Source of the DNA: Terriglobia bacterium
Lineage (GTDB): Bacteria > Acidobacteriota > Terriglobia > Bryobacterales > Bryobacteraceae
Length of the DNA stretch: 51,634 nucleotides
Assembly: GCA_025350105.1 (NCBI GenBank)
Contig: JANXYJ010000071.1
Location: forward strand, 1 to 51,634
Direction: 5' to 3'
The notes beneath the pieces were generated by a model, which made no database searches, was not told where the DNA came from, and worked only from the letters and a program-made list of their open reading frames with translations. The stretch's first letter is position 1, and every line of letters begins with the position of its first letter. This document shows, in pieces, positions 31,060 through 40,372 of this stretch. Both the position numbers and the translations under genes were made by a program.

Positions 31060-33249
31060 CTAGGCGGGCGATTTCCGAATCTGTTCGAGCGCATTTACGA
31101 ATCGCGCCGCAGCACCGGCCCGTCCGCCAAAACGCAGTTCATTGTAAGCCCGCGTCGCATCGTTCACCAATCGCGATGTTTCCGAAGCCGGCAGCACTCC
31201 CACAAATTCCTGGGGAGTTAGCCACGCGGGCTTTTGCAACCCGCGCGCCTTCAGCAGCGCCAACATCTCTTCGTAGAGAATCGTGGCGTCTGATTTATCC
31301 ACTCTGCCCTGCTGCACGCGCAACGCCCGCGCACGCATCCGCCACCAACGCAAAATTCGCGGCCCACCCAACCACCCGGCCGCCGCCAGCAACGCAATCC
31401 CCGCGAACCAAGGAATCAACGCCGCCACTTTTTCTGCGCCTGCTTTCGCGTTGCGAATCCATTCGCTCAAATCCGGAAGATGCATACGCCGGCTGTTGGC
31501 CTGAATCCGCGAAGCCAACGCCACCTGCTGCGAAAGATCGTAGCCCACCACCCAATCCTGCCAATACTGCGCGGCCGCATCCTGCAACAGAGCCAGCCTG
31601 GCCATCAGCGATGGCTCGGTGCTTCCGGTAGCAAACGGCGTAGGGTCAAACGTAGTCCACCCGCGCCCATCCAGCCACGCCTCCACCCAACTATGCGCGT
31701 CCGCGGCGCGGATCACCTGCCATCCCGTCATCGGATTATAAACGCCGCTCTGAAAACCCGTAACCACCCGCGAAGGAATCCCCATTGTTCGCAACATCAC
31801 CGCCATGGAGGAGGCAAAATATTCGCAATGCCCCTTCTTACGCACGAACAGAAAATGCGCCAGCGGGTCATCCACCGGTTTGTCCAGCAACTGGAGAGTG
31901 TAGCCAAAATCCCTGCGTAAATGACTCTCAATCGCTCGGGCCTGCTGAATATCGTTGGCAGCGCCGTACGTCATCTGCCGCGCCAGTTCGGGAATGCGCG
32001 GATCCAGCTTCGGCAGTGCCAGCAACTCCTCGCGAGCCGAACCCGCCAACGGTGAAGAAGTAAAACGCACCTCCGCCCATTCGTCTGGCAGAAACCCGCG
32101 AACGCTGTAATCGAGCGCACGCCCATTGGTATAACGCTGCGGAACGTGAATCGCTCCATTGCGCCCCACCATCAGAAACGGAACTTCGATGTTGATCGTC
32201 TCCGGTTGACCAGCAAAAAAGAGCGTATCGGACGCCATCGGTTCCGCGCGAACCCGGTACAGCAGATTCAGTCCCTGCCGCCGGCCCAGCACTGCGGTGC
32301 GCAAAGCCACGCCACCGCCCTCTACCCGGATCTGGCGTTCGTCGGCATGCGGGTTGCTCCAAACAAATCCATCGAAATCCGTCAGCGCAGATCCGCGCCA
32401 TTTCACCGCCGGCAAACGTCCATCTTGAAAGGACCGCACATGCAGCACGGCCGTATTACTTTGCTGCAACTCGCCGATTTCGCCCAAACGCACGGAGTTG
32501 GAAAATCCAGCCATGTGATAGCGTTGCGGAATAAGGCGTTCCAGCGCCGCACGCGCGGTTCGTGGCAGAACCAAAAATAAACCCGCGGCCAGGAACAAAA
32601 TGCCCGCCAATAGACACACCACCAGGGTATTCATCCGGCGCGAAAACGTTTGCACCACCGGCCGTGAAATCACCGTGCGTTCTCCGGGGGTCGACCGCCG
32701 CACCTCGCCGCTGGCAAACGTGGCTACGGCAAGAAACACAAACAAAGCCAGGAAGAACAAGAAATTCAAGCTGGCGGATAACAACGCCGCCGCAATCAGT
32801 TCCAGCACCGCAATCACTTTTAGATAGCTGTAGTCCCGCGGTGTGCGCGCGGTCAACAATTTCAGCACCGCCAGAAAAAACACCATGTGGATGGTGCCGG
32901 AAAGAAACGATCCCGACAAATAGTAAACATCCACCGGGAAGAAGCCCAGATACGCGATGGCCACCGCCGTGATCCAGCGGGGAGGGATGGTGAAGCGAAT
33001 CACGCCGGTCACCAGCAGCAGCCGTCCCAGCAGCGCCAGCACGGTCGCTAAAATGAACGGCACGTCGGCAAAGCCCGCCGCCAGAACCGCCGCAAACCCC
33101 ACGCCCAGCATCCCCAAAAGCGAGTACTCAAAAAAATGGTGGATCACCAGCGGCGTGGAATCCGCCGCGCCCGCGCCGTTGCTTAGACCCGCGCCGTTGC
33201 CTAGACCCGCGCCGTTGCTTACAGTGGACGAAGTCACCGCCGGATTCAT
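31060..33249 (-). CDS. TgpA-type transglutaminase-like membrane protein (DUF3488, DUF4129)
   Basis: A 729-aa protein when started at ATG 33249, which has GGGAGAG upstream; ATG 33285 would add 12 residues without a ribosome site. Order: several transmembrane helices (about 30-240, DUF3488), a periplasmic transglutaminase core, one more TM helix and a cytosolic DUF4129-like tail (LYEEMLALLKARGLQKPAWLTPQEF). The catalytic triad fits: Cys475 (KGHCEYFASS), His519 (ADAHSWVEAW), Asp535 (TFDPTPF). Such proteins usually cluster with DUF58 and MoxR ATPase genes; a DUF58 gene is 6 kb away on the other strand, and no MoxR is seen. Confidence 0.9.
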   Translation of the reverse strand: MNPAVTSSTVSNGAGLGNGAGLSNGAGAADSTPLVIHHFFEYSLLGMLGVGFAAVLAAGFADVPFILATVLALLGRLLLVTGVIRFTIPPRWITAVAIAYLGFFPVDVYYLSGSFLSGTIHMVFFLAVLKLLTARTPRDYSYLKVIAVLELIAAALLSASLNFLFFLALFVFLAVATFASGEVRRSTPGERTVISRPVVQTFSRRMNTLVVCLLAGILFLAAGLFLVLPRTARAALERLIPQRYHMAGFSNSVRLGEIGELQQSNTAVLHVRSFQDGRLPAVKWRGSALTDFDGFVWSNPHADERQIRVEGGGVALRTAVLGRRQGLNLLYRVRAEPMASDTLFFAGQPETINIEVPFLMVGRNGAIHVPQRYTNGRALDYSVRGFLPDEWAEVRFTSSPLAGSAREELLALPKLDPRIPELARQMTYGAANDIQQARAIESHLRRDFGYTLQLLDKPVDDPLAHFLFVRKKGHCEYFASSMAVMLRTMGIPSRVVTGFQSGVYNPMTGWQVIRAADAHSWVEAWLDGRGWTTFDPTPFATGSTEPSLMARLALLQDAAAQYWQDWVVGYDLSQQVALASRIQANSRRMHLPDLSEWIRNAKAGAEKVAALIPWFAGIALLAAAGWLGGPRILRWWRMRARALRVQQGRVDKSDATILYEEMLALLKARGLQKPAWLTPQEFVGVLPASETSRLVNDATRAYNELRFGGRAGAAARFVNALEQIRKSPA
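33170..33223. repeat. Three 18-bp tandem repeats in the N-terminus of the transglutaminase gene
   Basis: Units CCCGCGCCGTTGCTTAGA, CCCGCGCCGTTGCCTAGA and CCCGCGCCGTTGCTTACA run head to tail. On the coding strand they read Asn-Gly-Ala-Gly-Leu-type six-residue repeats (GAGLGNGAGLSNGAG). The period keeps the frame. Confidence 0.9.
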
Positions 33250-33345
33250 ACTCCCATTCTCTCCCACTTCTCTCGCATCAGGCATAGTATGTTAAACCTA
33301 AAGCTTGCGCCGCAGCACCTGCAGGCGCGCGATCTCTTTCTCCTT

Positions 33346-33498
33346 ATGGCCAAATTCAAAGCCGCCGGTTCCAGCAAAGCGGCCGCAAAAAAAGACGCAC
33401 GTTCCAACCTGCGCGCCCTTCCTTGTCTGATCATCATTCTGGCCGGAGCCGCGTTGCTTTCCTTCCTCTTCTTCGCCGCGCTTACCGCCGACAAGTAA
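33346..33498 (+). CDS. Small membrane protein (50 aa)
   Basis: I use ATG 33346 ([16 protein letters not shown]-terminus); the upstream ATG 33289 overlaps the region opposite the transglutaminase start. It has a Lys/Ala-rich cytosolic segment and one transmembrane helix ([22 protein letters not shown]), with a short tail. No function is recognised. It is 20 bp upstream of rph and probably in the same operon. Divergent from the transglutaminase-MFS operon. Confidence 0.6.
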   Translation: MAKFKAAGSSKAAAKKDARSNLRALPCLIIILAGAALLSFLFFAALTADK

Positions 33499-33518
33499 AC
33501 GCCCTAAAAACATTTCTT

Positions 33519-34235
33519 ATGAGACCTGACAAACGCCGCCCGGATCAACTCCGGCCACTGAAAATCACGCAAAATTATTTGATGACCGCCGAAGGCTCCG
33601 TGCTGATTGAGATGGGCAACACGCGCGTACTCTGCGCGGCGTCTATCGAAGACACCGTGCCGCCGTTCCTCCGCAACTCCGGCAAAGGGTGGGTCACCGC
33701 GGAATATTCCATGCTCCCCCGTGCCACCGCCACCCGTACGCACCGTGAGGTAACCAAGGGCCGGCCTTCCGGACGAACCATGGAGATTCAGCGCCTGATT
33801 GGCCGGTCGTTGCGAACCGTTGTCGACATGAACCTGCTCGGCGAACGCAGCGTCATCCTTGATTGCGACGTTTTGCAGGCCGATGGCGGCACGCGCACGG
33901 CTGCCATCACTGGCGCCTACATCGCCATGTCGACGGCCATTCGTAAGCTGGTGAAATTCGGCACGTTGAAAAAGAATCCTATTCGCGATTTTGTGGCTGC
34001 CACCAGCGTTGGCGTGGTCAGCGGCGTGCCCATGCTGGATCTCTGCTATCAGGAGGATTCGCAAGCCGAAGTAGATATGAACGTGGTGATGACCGGTGCC
34101 GGCCAGTTCGTCGAACTGCAAGCCACTGCCGAAAAGAATGCCTTCAACGACGAACAATTGGCCTCGCTGATTGCCTTGGCCCGCGCCGGGATCGCCGAAT
34201 TAATCGCCGCGCAAAAAGCTCTTGAAAGCGAATGA
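33519..34235 (+). CDS. rph: Ribonuclease PH
   Basis: A 238-aa 3'-5' exoribonuclease that uses phosphate to trim the tRNA 3' end. Features: [51 protein letters not shown] (arginines and RPSGRT of the active site), [18 protein letters not shown], and [21 protein letters not shown] 33519 fits the family start; an upstream ATG 33423 would add 32 residues unlike the family. It overlaps rdgB by 4 bp (ATGA), a common rph-rdgB pairing. Confidence 0.97.
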   Translation: MRPDKRRPDQLRPLKITQNYLMTAEGSVLIEMGNTRVLCAASIEDTVPPFLRNSGKGWVTAEYSMLPRATATRTHREVTKGRPSGRTMEIQRLIGRSLRTVVDMNLLGERSVILDCDVLQADGGTRTAAITGAYIAMSTAIRKLVKFGTLKKNPIRDFVAATSVGVVSGVPMLDLCYQEDSQAEVDMNVVMTGAGQFVELQATAEKNAFNDEQLASLIALARAGIAELIAAQKALESE

Positions 34236-34834
34236 TTACGCTCTACAGCGCCACTTCGAATCCCGGCAAGCTGCGCGAGTTTCAGATGGCCGGTCGCGAT
34301 TTTTCTCATTCAGGAATGGATTTTGACATCCGCCCGATGCCCGTCAAAATTCCACCGCCTGAGGAAACCGGCGATACCTTTGCAGCCAATGCCATCGAAA
34401 AGGCCCTGGCCTATAGCAAACATGTTTCGGGCTATTTGTTTGCGGACGATTCCGGGCTGGAAGTAGACTCGCTGGGTGGCGCGCCCGGCGTTCATTCCGC
34501 GCGCTTCGCCGGCGAACACTCAACCGATGCGCAAAACAACGCTCTTCTCTTAGATCGCTTACGTGGTGTTGAGAATCGCACCGCTCGTTTCGTCTGTGCA
34601 ATCGCACTGGTGCGCGAAGGTGAGTTGACCAGGACCTTTCGTGGAGTGGTGGAAGGAGAAATTCTTGATCAGGCCCGCGGCGCTACTGGCTTTGGCTACG
34701 ACCCTTTGTTCTACCATCCGCCTTTTGGCTGCACCTTCGGCGAAGCAACGCTCGAACAAAAAATGCTGGTTAGCCATCGCGGGCAGGCGTTGGAACAAAT
34801 GTTCATCTATTTGCGAAATATCGTTTCCATCTGA
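34232..34834 (+). CDS. rdgB: XTP/dITP diphosphatase (RdgB/HAM1)
   Basis: A 200-aa enzyme that removes non-canonical purine nucleoside triphosphates (ITP, XTP) to keep them from DNA and RNA. Motifs: [44 protein letters not shown] and GFGYDPLF. It overlaps rph by 4 bp. Its 3' end overlaps the convergent nudix gene by 32 bp (34803-34834), so the two mRNAs are complementary there. Confidence 0.96.
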   Translation: MITLYSATSNPGKLREFQMAGRDFSHSGMDFDIRPMPVKIPPPEETGDTFAANAIEKALAYSKHVSGYLFADDSGLEVDSLGGAPGVHSARFAGEHSTDAQNNALLLDRLRGVENRTARFVCAIALVREGELTRTFRGVVEGEILDQARGATGFGYDPLFYHPPFGCTFGEATLEQKMLVSHRGQALEQMFIYLRNIVSI

Positions 34835-35330
34835 AGAACCCGATGTTGGTCTTTGCGTCCATAATCTTGCCTGTCAACAGCATCTGTTCCACTTCTTTCG
34901 CCGTGAACCAGCGCTTTTGAATCCGCTCATCGTCCATCGGCGCGGCTTCGCCTTCCGTCAAACCGGTCGCCAAATAGATCGTCATCTTCTCCGTCAAAAA
35001 TCCAACGCTCGGATAAAACTCCGCCAATTTCCGCCACTTTTTGGCACGATAGCCAGTCTCTTCCACCAACTCGCGCTTGGCGGTTTGCAAGGGCTTTTCT
35101 CCGGGGTCAATGGTGCCCGCCGGCAACTCCCACAGGAATTTTTGCGCCGCTAAACGAAACTGGCGAACCAGCAAAATGTTCTTCTTCGCATCCACCGGCA
35201 TCATCACCGCCGACCCCCGATGATGCACAATCGAACGCCGGATCTCAAAGCCATCTGGATCCACCGCCACATCTTCGGTCACCCTGAAAATGCGGTTCGC
35301 GGTAATTTCTTTCGAGGAAACGATTTTCAT
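34803..35330 (-). CDS. NUDIX hydrolase, ADP-ribose pyrophosphatase-like
   Basis: A 175-aa protein with the Nudix box G-T-I-D-P-G-E...A-K-R-E-L-V-E-E-T-G (about 72-95) and NudF-type context: LVRQFRLAAQKFLWELPAGTI, EFYPSVGFLTEKMTIYLA, DERIQKRWFT. Likely hydrolyses ADP-ribose. It is coupled to polX (4-bp overlap, ATGA) and is the last gene of the cation transporter-polX-nudix operon. Confidence 0.92.
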   Translation of the reverse strand: MKIVSSKEITANRIFRVTEDVAVDPDGFEIRRSIVHHRGSAVMMPVDAKKNILLVRQFRLAAQKFLWELPAGTIDPGEKPLQTAKRELVEETGYRAKKWRKLAEFYPSVGFLTEKMTIYLATGLTEGEAAPMDDERIQKRWFTAKEVEQMLLTGKIMDAKTNIGFFRWKRYFANR

Positions 35331-37057
35331 GATTTAGCGCCAATCGACTTCGCGAATTCTTTCACCGGCAAAGTGTTCATGATGTCCGCCGGCTCCAGCC
35401 ACCCGCGCCGCGCCATCCGCACGCCATAGCTCATGTTCGCCAGGTGCTTGGGATGATGCGCATCCGTGGAAATCACAAATTTGCAGCCTTTTGTTTTAGC
35501 CGCCCGGATCATCGCCGCCGCCAAGTCCAACCGCTCCGGACTCGCGTTGATTTCGAAATGCACGCCACGCCGCGCCGCTGCCCCCGCCACCGCGTCAAAA
35601 TCAAATGGGAACGGCTCGCGATGCAAAAGAATGCGCCCCGTGGGATGCCCAATCACTTTTAGATGCGGACACTCCAGCGCCCGCAGCAACCGGTCCGTCA
35701 TCTCCGCTGGCTCCAGGTTCATGTGGCTGTGTACGCTGCCCACCACCCAATCGAGCTCCGCCAGCGCGTCGTCGGCCAGATCCATCTTCCCGTCGCGCAG
35801 AATGTCGCACTCCAATCCGGAAAAAACACGAATACCCAATCCTGTTTGATCCATTTCCCGCACCTGGTGCGCGAACGCCACCGCACGCTTCTCATCCAAA
35901 CCGTTGGCCATCGCCAGCGCTTTGGAATGATCCGTAATCGCCACATACTCTAGCCCCGCCGCCCGTGCCGAGTCCGCCATTTCTTCCAACGACGCCCGCC
36001 CATCGCTCTCGGTGGTGTGCATGTGCAAATCACCGCGAATATGTTTTAGCTCCACCAGCGTCGGAAGCTTACGCGCGGCGGCCGCCTCAATCTCACCGGA
36101 ATTTTCGCGCATCTCCGGCGGAATCCACGCCAGGCCCAGCGTTTCGTAAATCTCTTCTTCGGTTGCGCTGGCCACACGTTCTTCGCCGTCCACTTTCGCC
36201 AAACCATATTCGTTCAGCGTCAAGCCTTGCTTCAGCGCCCGTTGCCGCAGTGCGACATTATGATCTTTGCTGCCGGTGAAATACTGCATCGCCGCACCGT
36301 AGCTTTCATTCGGCAGCGCGCGCAAATCCACCTGCAGTCCTTCCAAGCCAAATTTCACGCTGGCCTTGTTCGGCCCCTTGCCCAAAATTTCGTGAACCTT
36401 GGGATGCGTCACAAATTTGTCCAGCGCGTCTCCGGCACCGGGACCCGTCGCCAGCAAATCCAAATCGCCCGCGGTTTCTTTTCCACGCCGCAAACTGCCC
36501 GCCGGCGTCACCTTCTCCACGCCCGGTACCGTGCTCAAGTACTCGATCAACTCGTCCGCCGCGCGCTGTACGAACGACAACAAGAATCGTCCCTGCGTCT
36601 GCCGGTACGAACTGATGCCGCGCAAAACTTTTTCTTCCAGCTTTGCGCCCATGCGCGGCAGTTCGCGCAGTTTTTGCTCCTTGCAAACGCGCTCCAAATC
36701 GTCAATCGTCTGCACGCGGTAGCTGTCGTACAGCAGCCGGATGCTCTTCGCTCCCAGCCCTTGAATCTTCAGCAGTTCCAGCAGCGTCGCGGGATATTTT
36801 CCCAGCATCTCATCGCGGCGTTCAAAACTGCCGCGCTGCTCAATCTCTTCCACCACCGCGGCGATGCCCTTACCAATGCCTGTAATATCGGTCAGCTTTT
36901 TGTCGGGGTCTTTCAAAATGCTGGAGAGCTGTTCCGGGTGCGCCTCAATGGCGCTGGCGGCCGTGCGATAGCTGCGAATACGAAAGCCGTCTTCGCTGGC
37001 AATCTCCATTAGATCGGCGGTTTCGGAAAGCAGGCGGGCGATCGCGCGATTGTCCAT
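35327..37057 (-). CDS. polX: Family X DNA polymerase with PHP 3'-5' exonuclease domain
   Basis: A 576-aa bacterial PolX. N-terminal helix-hairpin-helix and PolX part: IGKGIAA (61-67), GLGAKSIRLLY, polymerase signature GSLRRGKETAGDLDLL (187-202) with catalytic D198 and D200, third Asp in LQVDLRAL (D244). The C-terminal PHP domain starts at GDLHMHTTESDGRAS (D343, H345, H347), with ITDHSKAL, GSVHSHM, GHPTGR and ISTDAHHPKHL supplying the rest of the metal site. It acts in DNA repair and gap filling. 3 bp after the cation transporter and overlapping the nudix gene. Confidence 0.97.
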   Translation of the reverse strand: MDNRAIARLLSETADLMEIASEDGFRIRSYRTAASAIEAHPEQLSSILKDPDKKLTDITGIGKGIAAVVEEIEQRGSFERRDEMLGKYPATLLELLKIQGLGAKSIRLLYDSYRVQTIDDLERVCKEQKLRELPRMGAKLEEKVLRGISSYRQTQGRFLLSFVQRAADELIEYLSTVPGVEKVTPAGSLRRGKETAGDLDLLATGPGAGDALDKFVTHPKVHEILGKGPNKASVKFGLEGLQVDLRALPNESYGAAMQYFTGSKDHNVALRQRALKQGLTLNEYGLAKVDGEERVASATEEEIYETLGLAWIPPEMRENSGEIEAAAARKLPTLVELKHIRGDLHMHTTESDGRASLEEMADSARAAGLEYVAITDHSKALAMANGLDEKRAVAFAHQVREMDQTGLGIRVFSGLECDILRDGKMDLADDALAELDWVVGSVHSHMNLEPAEMTDRLLRALECPHLKVIGHPTGRILLHREPFPFDFDAVAGAAARRGVHFEINASPERLDLAAAMIRAAKTKGCKFVISTDAHHPKHLANMSYGVRMARRGWLEPADIMNTLPVKEFAKSIGAKS

Positions 37058-37060
37058 ATA

Positions 37061-37957
37061 TTAATGTCTGATTGTAGCGGAGCGAATCTCCAACGCCGAC
37101 GGCTCCACATGCACCAACACGTCCTCCACCCAATCCACTTTGGCTTTGATCGCGCTGCGCACCGCACCCGCAATTTCATGGGACTCGCGCACCGTCAAAT
37201 CCGCGTCCACTTCCAAATGCAAATCCACGTGATAACGCAATCCTGTTTTGCGTGCGTAGCACTTTTCTACCGCACGTGCGCCTTCTACGCTCAGTGCCGC
37301 TGTGCGAACCTCGGCCAGTTGCGCCGCGTCGGGCATGGTGTCCATCAATTGCAGCGTGGTTTCGCGAATTACCTGGGCTCCCATCCAGATCACGATCAGT
37401 CCCACCAGCACCCCGCTGTAGTGGTCTGCCGCGATCCATGCCGGATTGATTAACGCCAGTATCACGCCCACCAACGCCGTCATGCTGGAAAGCATATCGA
37501 TCACGTCGTGCCAGGAATCCGCCTGTAAACCCGCGCTGCCGCTTTGTTTCGCCACGCGGCGTTTCACCAGCGCAAAAATGCATTTCACGAAAATCGCGCC
37601 AATCAATGGCCATGCCGCAAAGCTGGCCACCACATGCACGTCGTGCCGTTGCTCAATGGAACGAAAACTGATTCCCGTTCCTACAATGGTCAACAGAATG
37701 CCAATGCCCAAACCCGTCAGCGTTTCGAAACGTCCGTGCCCATACGGATGATCGGCATCGGCCGGTTTTGCCGCCACCCACAGCCCCACCAACACCAATC
37801 CGCTGGCCAGACAATCGCCCAAGGATTCGATGCCATCGGAGACCACGGCCACCGAGTTCGCCGCCAGCCCCACGTTGATCTTCACCGCGGCCAAAATCGC
37901 ACTACTGGCCAGGCTCAGCATGGCAACCAACCGCGCGGCGCGTTCGGGACTCCTCAT
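37061..37957 (-). CDS. Cation diffusion facilitator (CDF) transporter
   Basis: A 298-aa protein started at ATG 37957; ATG 38005 would add 16 residues. It has six transmembrane helices (residues about 9-200) and a C-terminal ferredoxin-like domain (DAAQLAEVRTAALSVEGARAVEKCYARK, LHLEVDADLTVRESHEIA). The membrane metal site reads SDGIESLGD in TM2, so an E-x-x-x-D instead of H/D-x-x-x-D, and HDVIDMLSS in TM5 (H-x-x-x-D). HPYGHGRFE follows. Exports divalent cations; the metal cannot be assigned. First gene of the operon with polX and nudix. Confidence 0.92.
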   Translation of the reverse strand: MRSPERAARLVAMLSLASSAILAAVKINVGLAANSVAVVSDGIESLGDCLASGLVLVGLWVAAKPADADHPYGHGRFETLTGLGIGILLTIVGTGISFRSIEQRHDVHVVASFAAWPLIGAIFVKCIFALVKRRVAKQSGSAGLQADSWHDVIDMLSSMTALVGVILALINPAWIAADHYSGVLVGLIVIWMGAQVIRETTLQLMDTMPDAAQLAEVRTAALSVEGARAVEKCYARKTGLRYHVDLHLEVDADLTVRESHEIAGAVRSAIKAKVDWVEDVLVHVEPSALEIRSATIRH

Positions 37958-38008
37958 GCATTCAGTTTTACATGATCTGCTCAAAACCATTCCCGCTAAA
38001 ATCAATTC

Positions 38009-39187
38009 ATGCGGCCCCCTGTTACGGTGAGTGTCACGGCGAGCGTAAGGTCGAGTCCCAGCGAGATCGACGAAATTCCCGATCGCCCCGCCGTGTTTCT
38101 GCTTTGGGCCAGCCAGGGTAATCCATATCTTGCGCGCACTTCTGCCCTGAAACGGCGTTTGAACCGCCTGTTTTCATCGCAAGACCGTCTTGCAAAACTC
38201 CTGAACCTGAACGGAGTCGCTGATCGTATCGAATACTGGCCCACTGGCTCGCAGATTGAAGCCGCACTGGTACACCTCGAACTGGCCCAACTACATTTTC
38301 CGGACGATTGGGCGCGGATCACGCGCCTGCGCCCGCCTTCCTTCTTAAGGCTCACCACCCACAACCAATTTCCCCGAACCATGATCACCACCCGCCTGGG
38401 ACGCGGCGCCTACTTTGGGCCCTTTGCCAGCCGCGCGGCGGCGGAAACGTTTCAAACAGGCTTGCTTGATTTGTTCCAACTGCGCCGCTGCGAAGAAAAC
38501 CTACATCCGGCTCCCGAACACCCCGGCTGCATCTACGGCGAGATGAACCGCTGCCTGCGCCCCTGCCAGCAAGTCGTAAGCATCGATGAATACTCCGGCG
38601 AATCCATGCGCGTCGCCCAATTCCTGGAAACCCGCGGAGCATCCCTCAAGGAGCTGGCCGAACAGGCGCGCGACCGGGCGTCATTGAACATGCAATTTGA
38701 AGACGCCGCCCGCCTTCATCAACGGGTGGAGCGCATCGCTGAAGTCCAGTCCTCCAGCGGCGATCTCGCCCGCGCCATTCCCTCGCTCGCCGGCATCGCG
38801 GTCACCCCATCAGCGGTTGCCGACGCCGTCGATCTCTGGTTCTTGCTCGGAGGAATATGGCGCGAACCCCGCCGCCTCTCTCTCAGCGAAGATTCCGGCG
38901 CGGGCCGCTCGCTCGATCATCGCCTGCACGAAATCGTCGAGCAGATGAAAACGCAAACTCAACGCGAACCAAATCGCGCCCCACAAATGGAACATCTCTC
39001 TATCCTCACCCGCTGGCATCATTCCACCTGGCGCGACGGCGAATGGATCGAAATCAATTGGCCGGCGAAAATTCCGTATCGCAAACTGGTCAACGCCATC
39101 GGCCGCGTCGGCAGACCGACTCAAGACAAAGTTGGCAAGCCAACACAAGACCAGGCTGGTAAACCAACACAAAAGCTAAAAACGTAA
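38009..39187 (+). CDS. UvrC-like protein: degenerate GIY-YIG and UVR parts, no C-terminal nuclease
   Basis: A 392-aa protein that aligns with the N-terminal half of UvrC. The GIY-YIG region is altered: PAVFLLW for GVY and YLARTSALKRRL for YVGKAxNLRxRL. The catalytic Glu position (EALLLE in UvrC) reads EAALVH. A Cys region (RRCEENLHPAPEHPGCIYG, RCLRPCQ) and UVR motif (LNMQFEDAARLHQRVERI) remain. The UvrC C-terminal RNase-H-like and HhH domains are missing. It could be a UvrB-binding regulator without incision activity. The C-terminus carries three 8-residue repeats. It leads a co-directional series with the DUF58 gene. Confidence 0.75.
   Translation: MRPPVTVSVTASVRSSPSEIDEIPDRPAVFLLWASQGNPYLARTSALKRRLNRLFSSQDRLAKLLNLNGVADRIEYWPTGSQIEAALVHLELAQLHFPDDWARITRLRPPSFLRLTTHNQFPRTMITTRLGRGAYFGPFASRAAAETFQTGLLDLFQLRRCEENLHPAPEHPGCIYGEMNRCLRPCQQVVSIDEYSGESMRVAQFLETRGASLKELAEQARDRASLNMQFEDAARLHQRVERIAEVQSSSGDLARAIPSLAGIAVTPSAVADAVDLWFLLGGIWREPRRLSLSEDSGAGRSLDHRLHEIVEQMKTQTQREPNRAPQMEHLSILTRWHHSTWRDGEWIEINWPAKIPYRKLVNAIGRVGRPTQDKVGKPTQDQAGKPTQKLKT
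39107..39178 (+). repeat. Three 24-bp tandem repeats at the 3' end of the UvrC-like gene
   Basis: The units at 39107, 39131 and 39155 are imperfect. They encode VGRPTQDK, VGKPTQDQ and AGKPTQKL and stop 9 bp before the end of the gene. The period keeps the frame. Confidence 0.9.
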
Positions 39188-39211
39188 AGTAAAGCTACAC
39201 TAACAAATAAC

Positions 39212-40372
39212 GTGCCCCGGCACTTCACTCACTTATCGGAAAGGCTCCGCGCCGCCTGGCCCGGCTCCTTCCGCCAACAAATCACGCGCCCCGGTCTCCT
39301 CTATTTCTGCGCCGTCGCCGTAGTCACACTGGCCGCGTTCGCCTCCGGAAATAATCTTTTGTATTTGATCCTCGCCGTCATGTTCGCGGTGCTGTTCATC
39401 TCCAACTTCGTCAGCAAAATTGTGATGAGCGGCCTGCAGGTGGACGTGGCCATTCCCTTGCACGTTTCCGCTCGCCGGCAAACCCCCTGCCTTTTGCGCC
39501 TGAAAAACGCCAAACATTGGATGCCTTCTTTCTCCATCCACATCTCCGGCATGCTGGAGAACGGGTTCGATTGCGCCTTGTACTTTCCCCTGGTGCCCGG
39601 CGGAGCCACCGTGGAAGATCCCGTGCAAGCCTTTTTTCCCAAACGCGGAACGCTGAAAGAGCGCAGCTTTCTGCTCACCACCCGCTTCCCCTTCGGCTTT
39701 GGCGAGCGCCGCGAGTTGGTCACCTTGCGCCAGGAAATCGTGGTCTATCCCTGCATCGATCCGCAGCCGGGCTTTGAGCTGTTGCTTTCTTCGGTGCAAG
39801 GAGAAATAGAAATCCTGCGCCGCGGCCAGGGTCAGGACTTCCACCGCATCCGTCCTTATGAATGGCAGGAAAGCTGGCGCCACGTGGATTGGAAAGCCAG
39901 CGCTCACACCGGCGCGCTGCAGGTCCGCGAATACGCGCACGAAGATGACGAAGGCGTGTTGATCTACCTCGACCTGAACGTCCCCAAGGAACACGACGCC
40001 TGGTTTGAAAACTGCGTCGACTGTGCGGCGTATCTCGCACACGAACTAGCCGATCACGGGCGCAAATTGCGGCTCCGTTCACAAGATGTCGACCTCCGCG
40101 TTCCTGGCGACGGCGACGTATATAATGTTTTGAAATATTTGGCCTTCGTTGCCCGGCGGCCCGGCGCGGCCAGCACTGCGCCGGATGAAACAATTCAGTA
40201 TCAAATTGTTTTTAGCCCGAATGCCGAATCCATGGCCGAATTGGGTTGGGCCAAAACCTCCGCCCACGGTCAGGGGGGCGGCGGGCGCATTCTGGGCCCA
40301 GACACATGGGACAAACCTGGGACCGCCAACGCGACAATGCGCGACAATGAACCTAAGGTAGGGAGTCTATGA
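39212..40372 (+). CDS. DUF58-domain membrane protein
   Basis: A 386-aa protein starting at GTG 39212. Two transmembrane segments (about 27-70: LLYFCAVAVVTLAAFASGNNLLYLILAVMFAVL) lead into the DUF58 body, with RGQGQDFHRIRPYEWQESWRHVDWKASAHTG, the core DUF58 signature, and REYAHEDDEGVLIYLDLN. DUF58 proteins often act with MoxR AAA+ ATPases and VWA proteins in assembly of other proteins. Here it overlaps the receptor gene by 4 bp (ATGA) and follows the UvrC-like gene by 24 bp. Confidence 0.9.
   Translation: MPRHFTHLSERLRAAWPGSFRQQITRPGLLYFCAVAVVTLAAFASGNNLLYLILAVMFAVLFISNFVSKIVMSGLQVDVAIPLHVSARRQTPCLLRLKNAKHWMPSFSIHISGMLENGFDCALYFPLVPGGATVEDPVQAFFPKRGTLKERSFLLTTRFPFGFGERRELVTLRQEIVVYPCIDPQPGFELLLSSVQGEIEILRRGQGQDFHRIRPYEWQESWRHVDWKASAHTGALQVREYAHEDDEGVLIYLDLNVPKEHDAWFENCVDCAAYLAHELADHGRKLRLRSQDVDLRVPGDGDVYNVLKYLAFVARRPGAASTAPDETIQYQIVFSPNAESMAELGWAKTSAHGQGGGGRILGPDTWDKPGTANATMRDNEPKVGSL

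Noticed and set aside
36227-37012. Plus-strand ORF of 261 codons
   Set aside because: It is antisense to polX, which has all its catalytic motifs.
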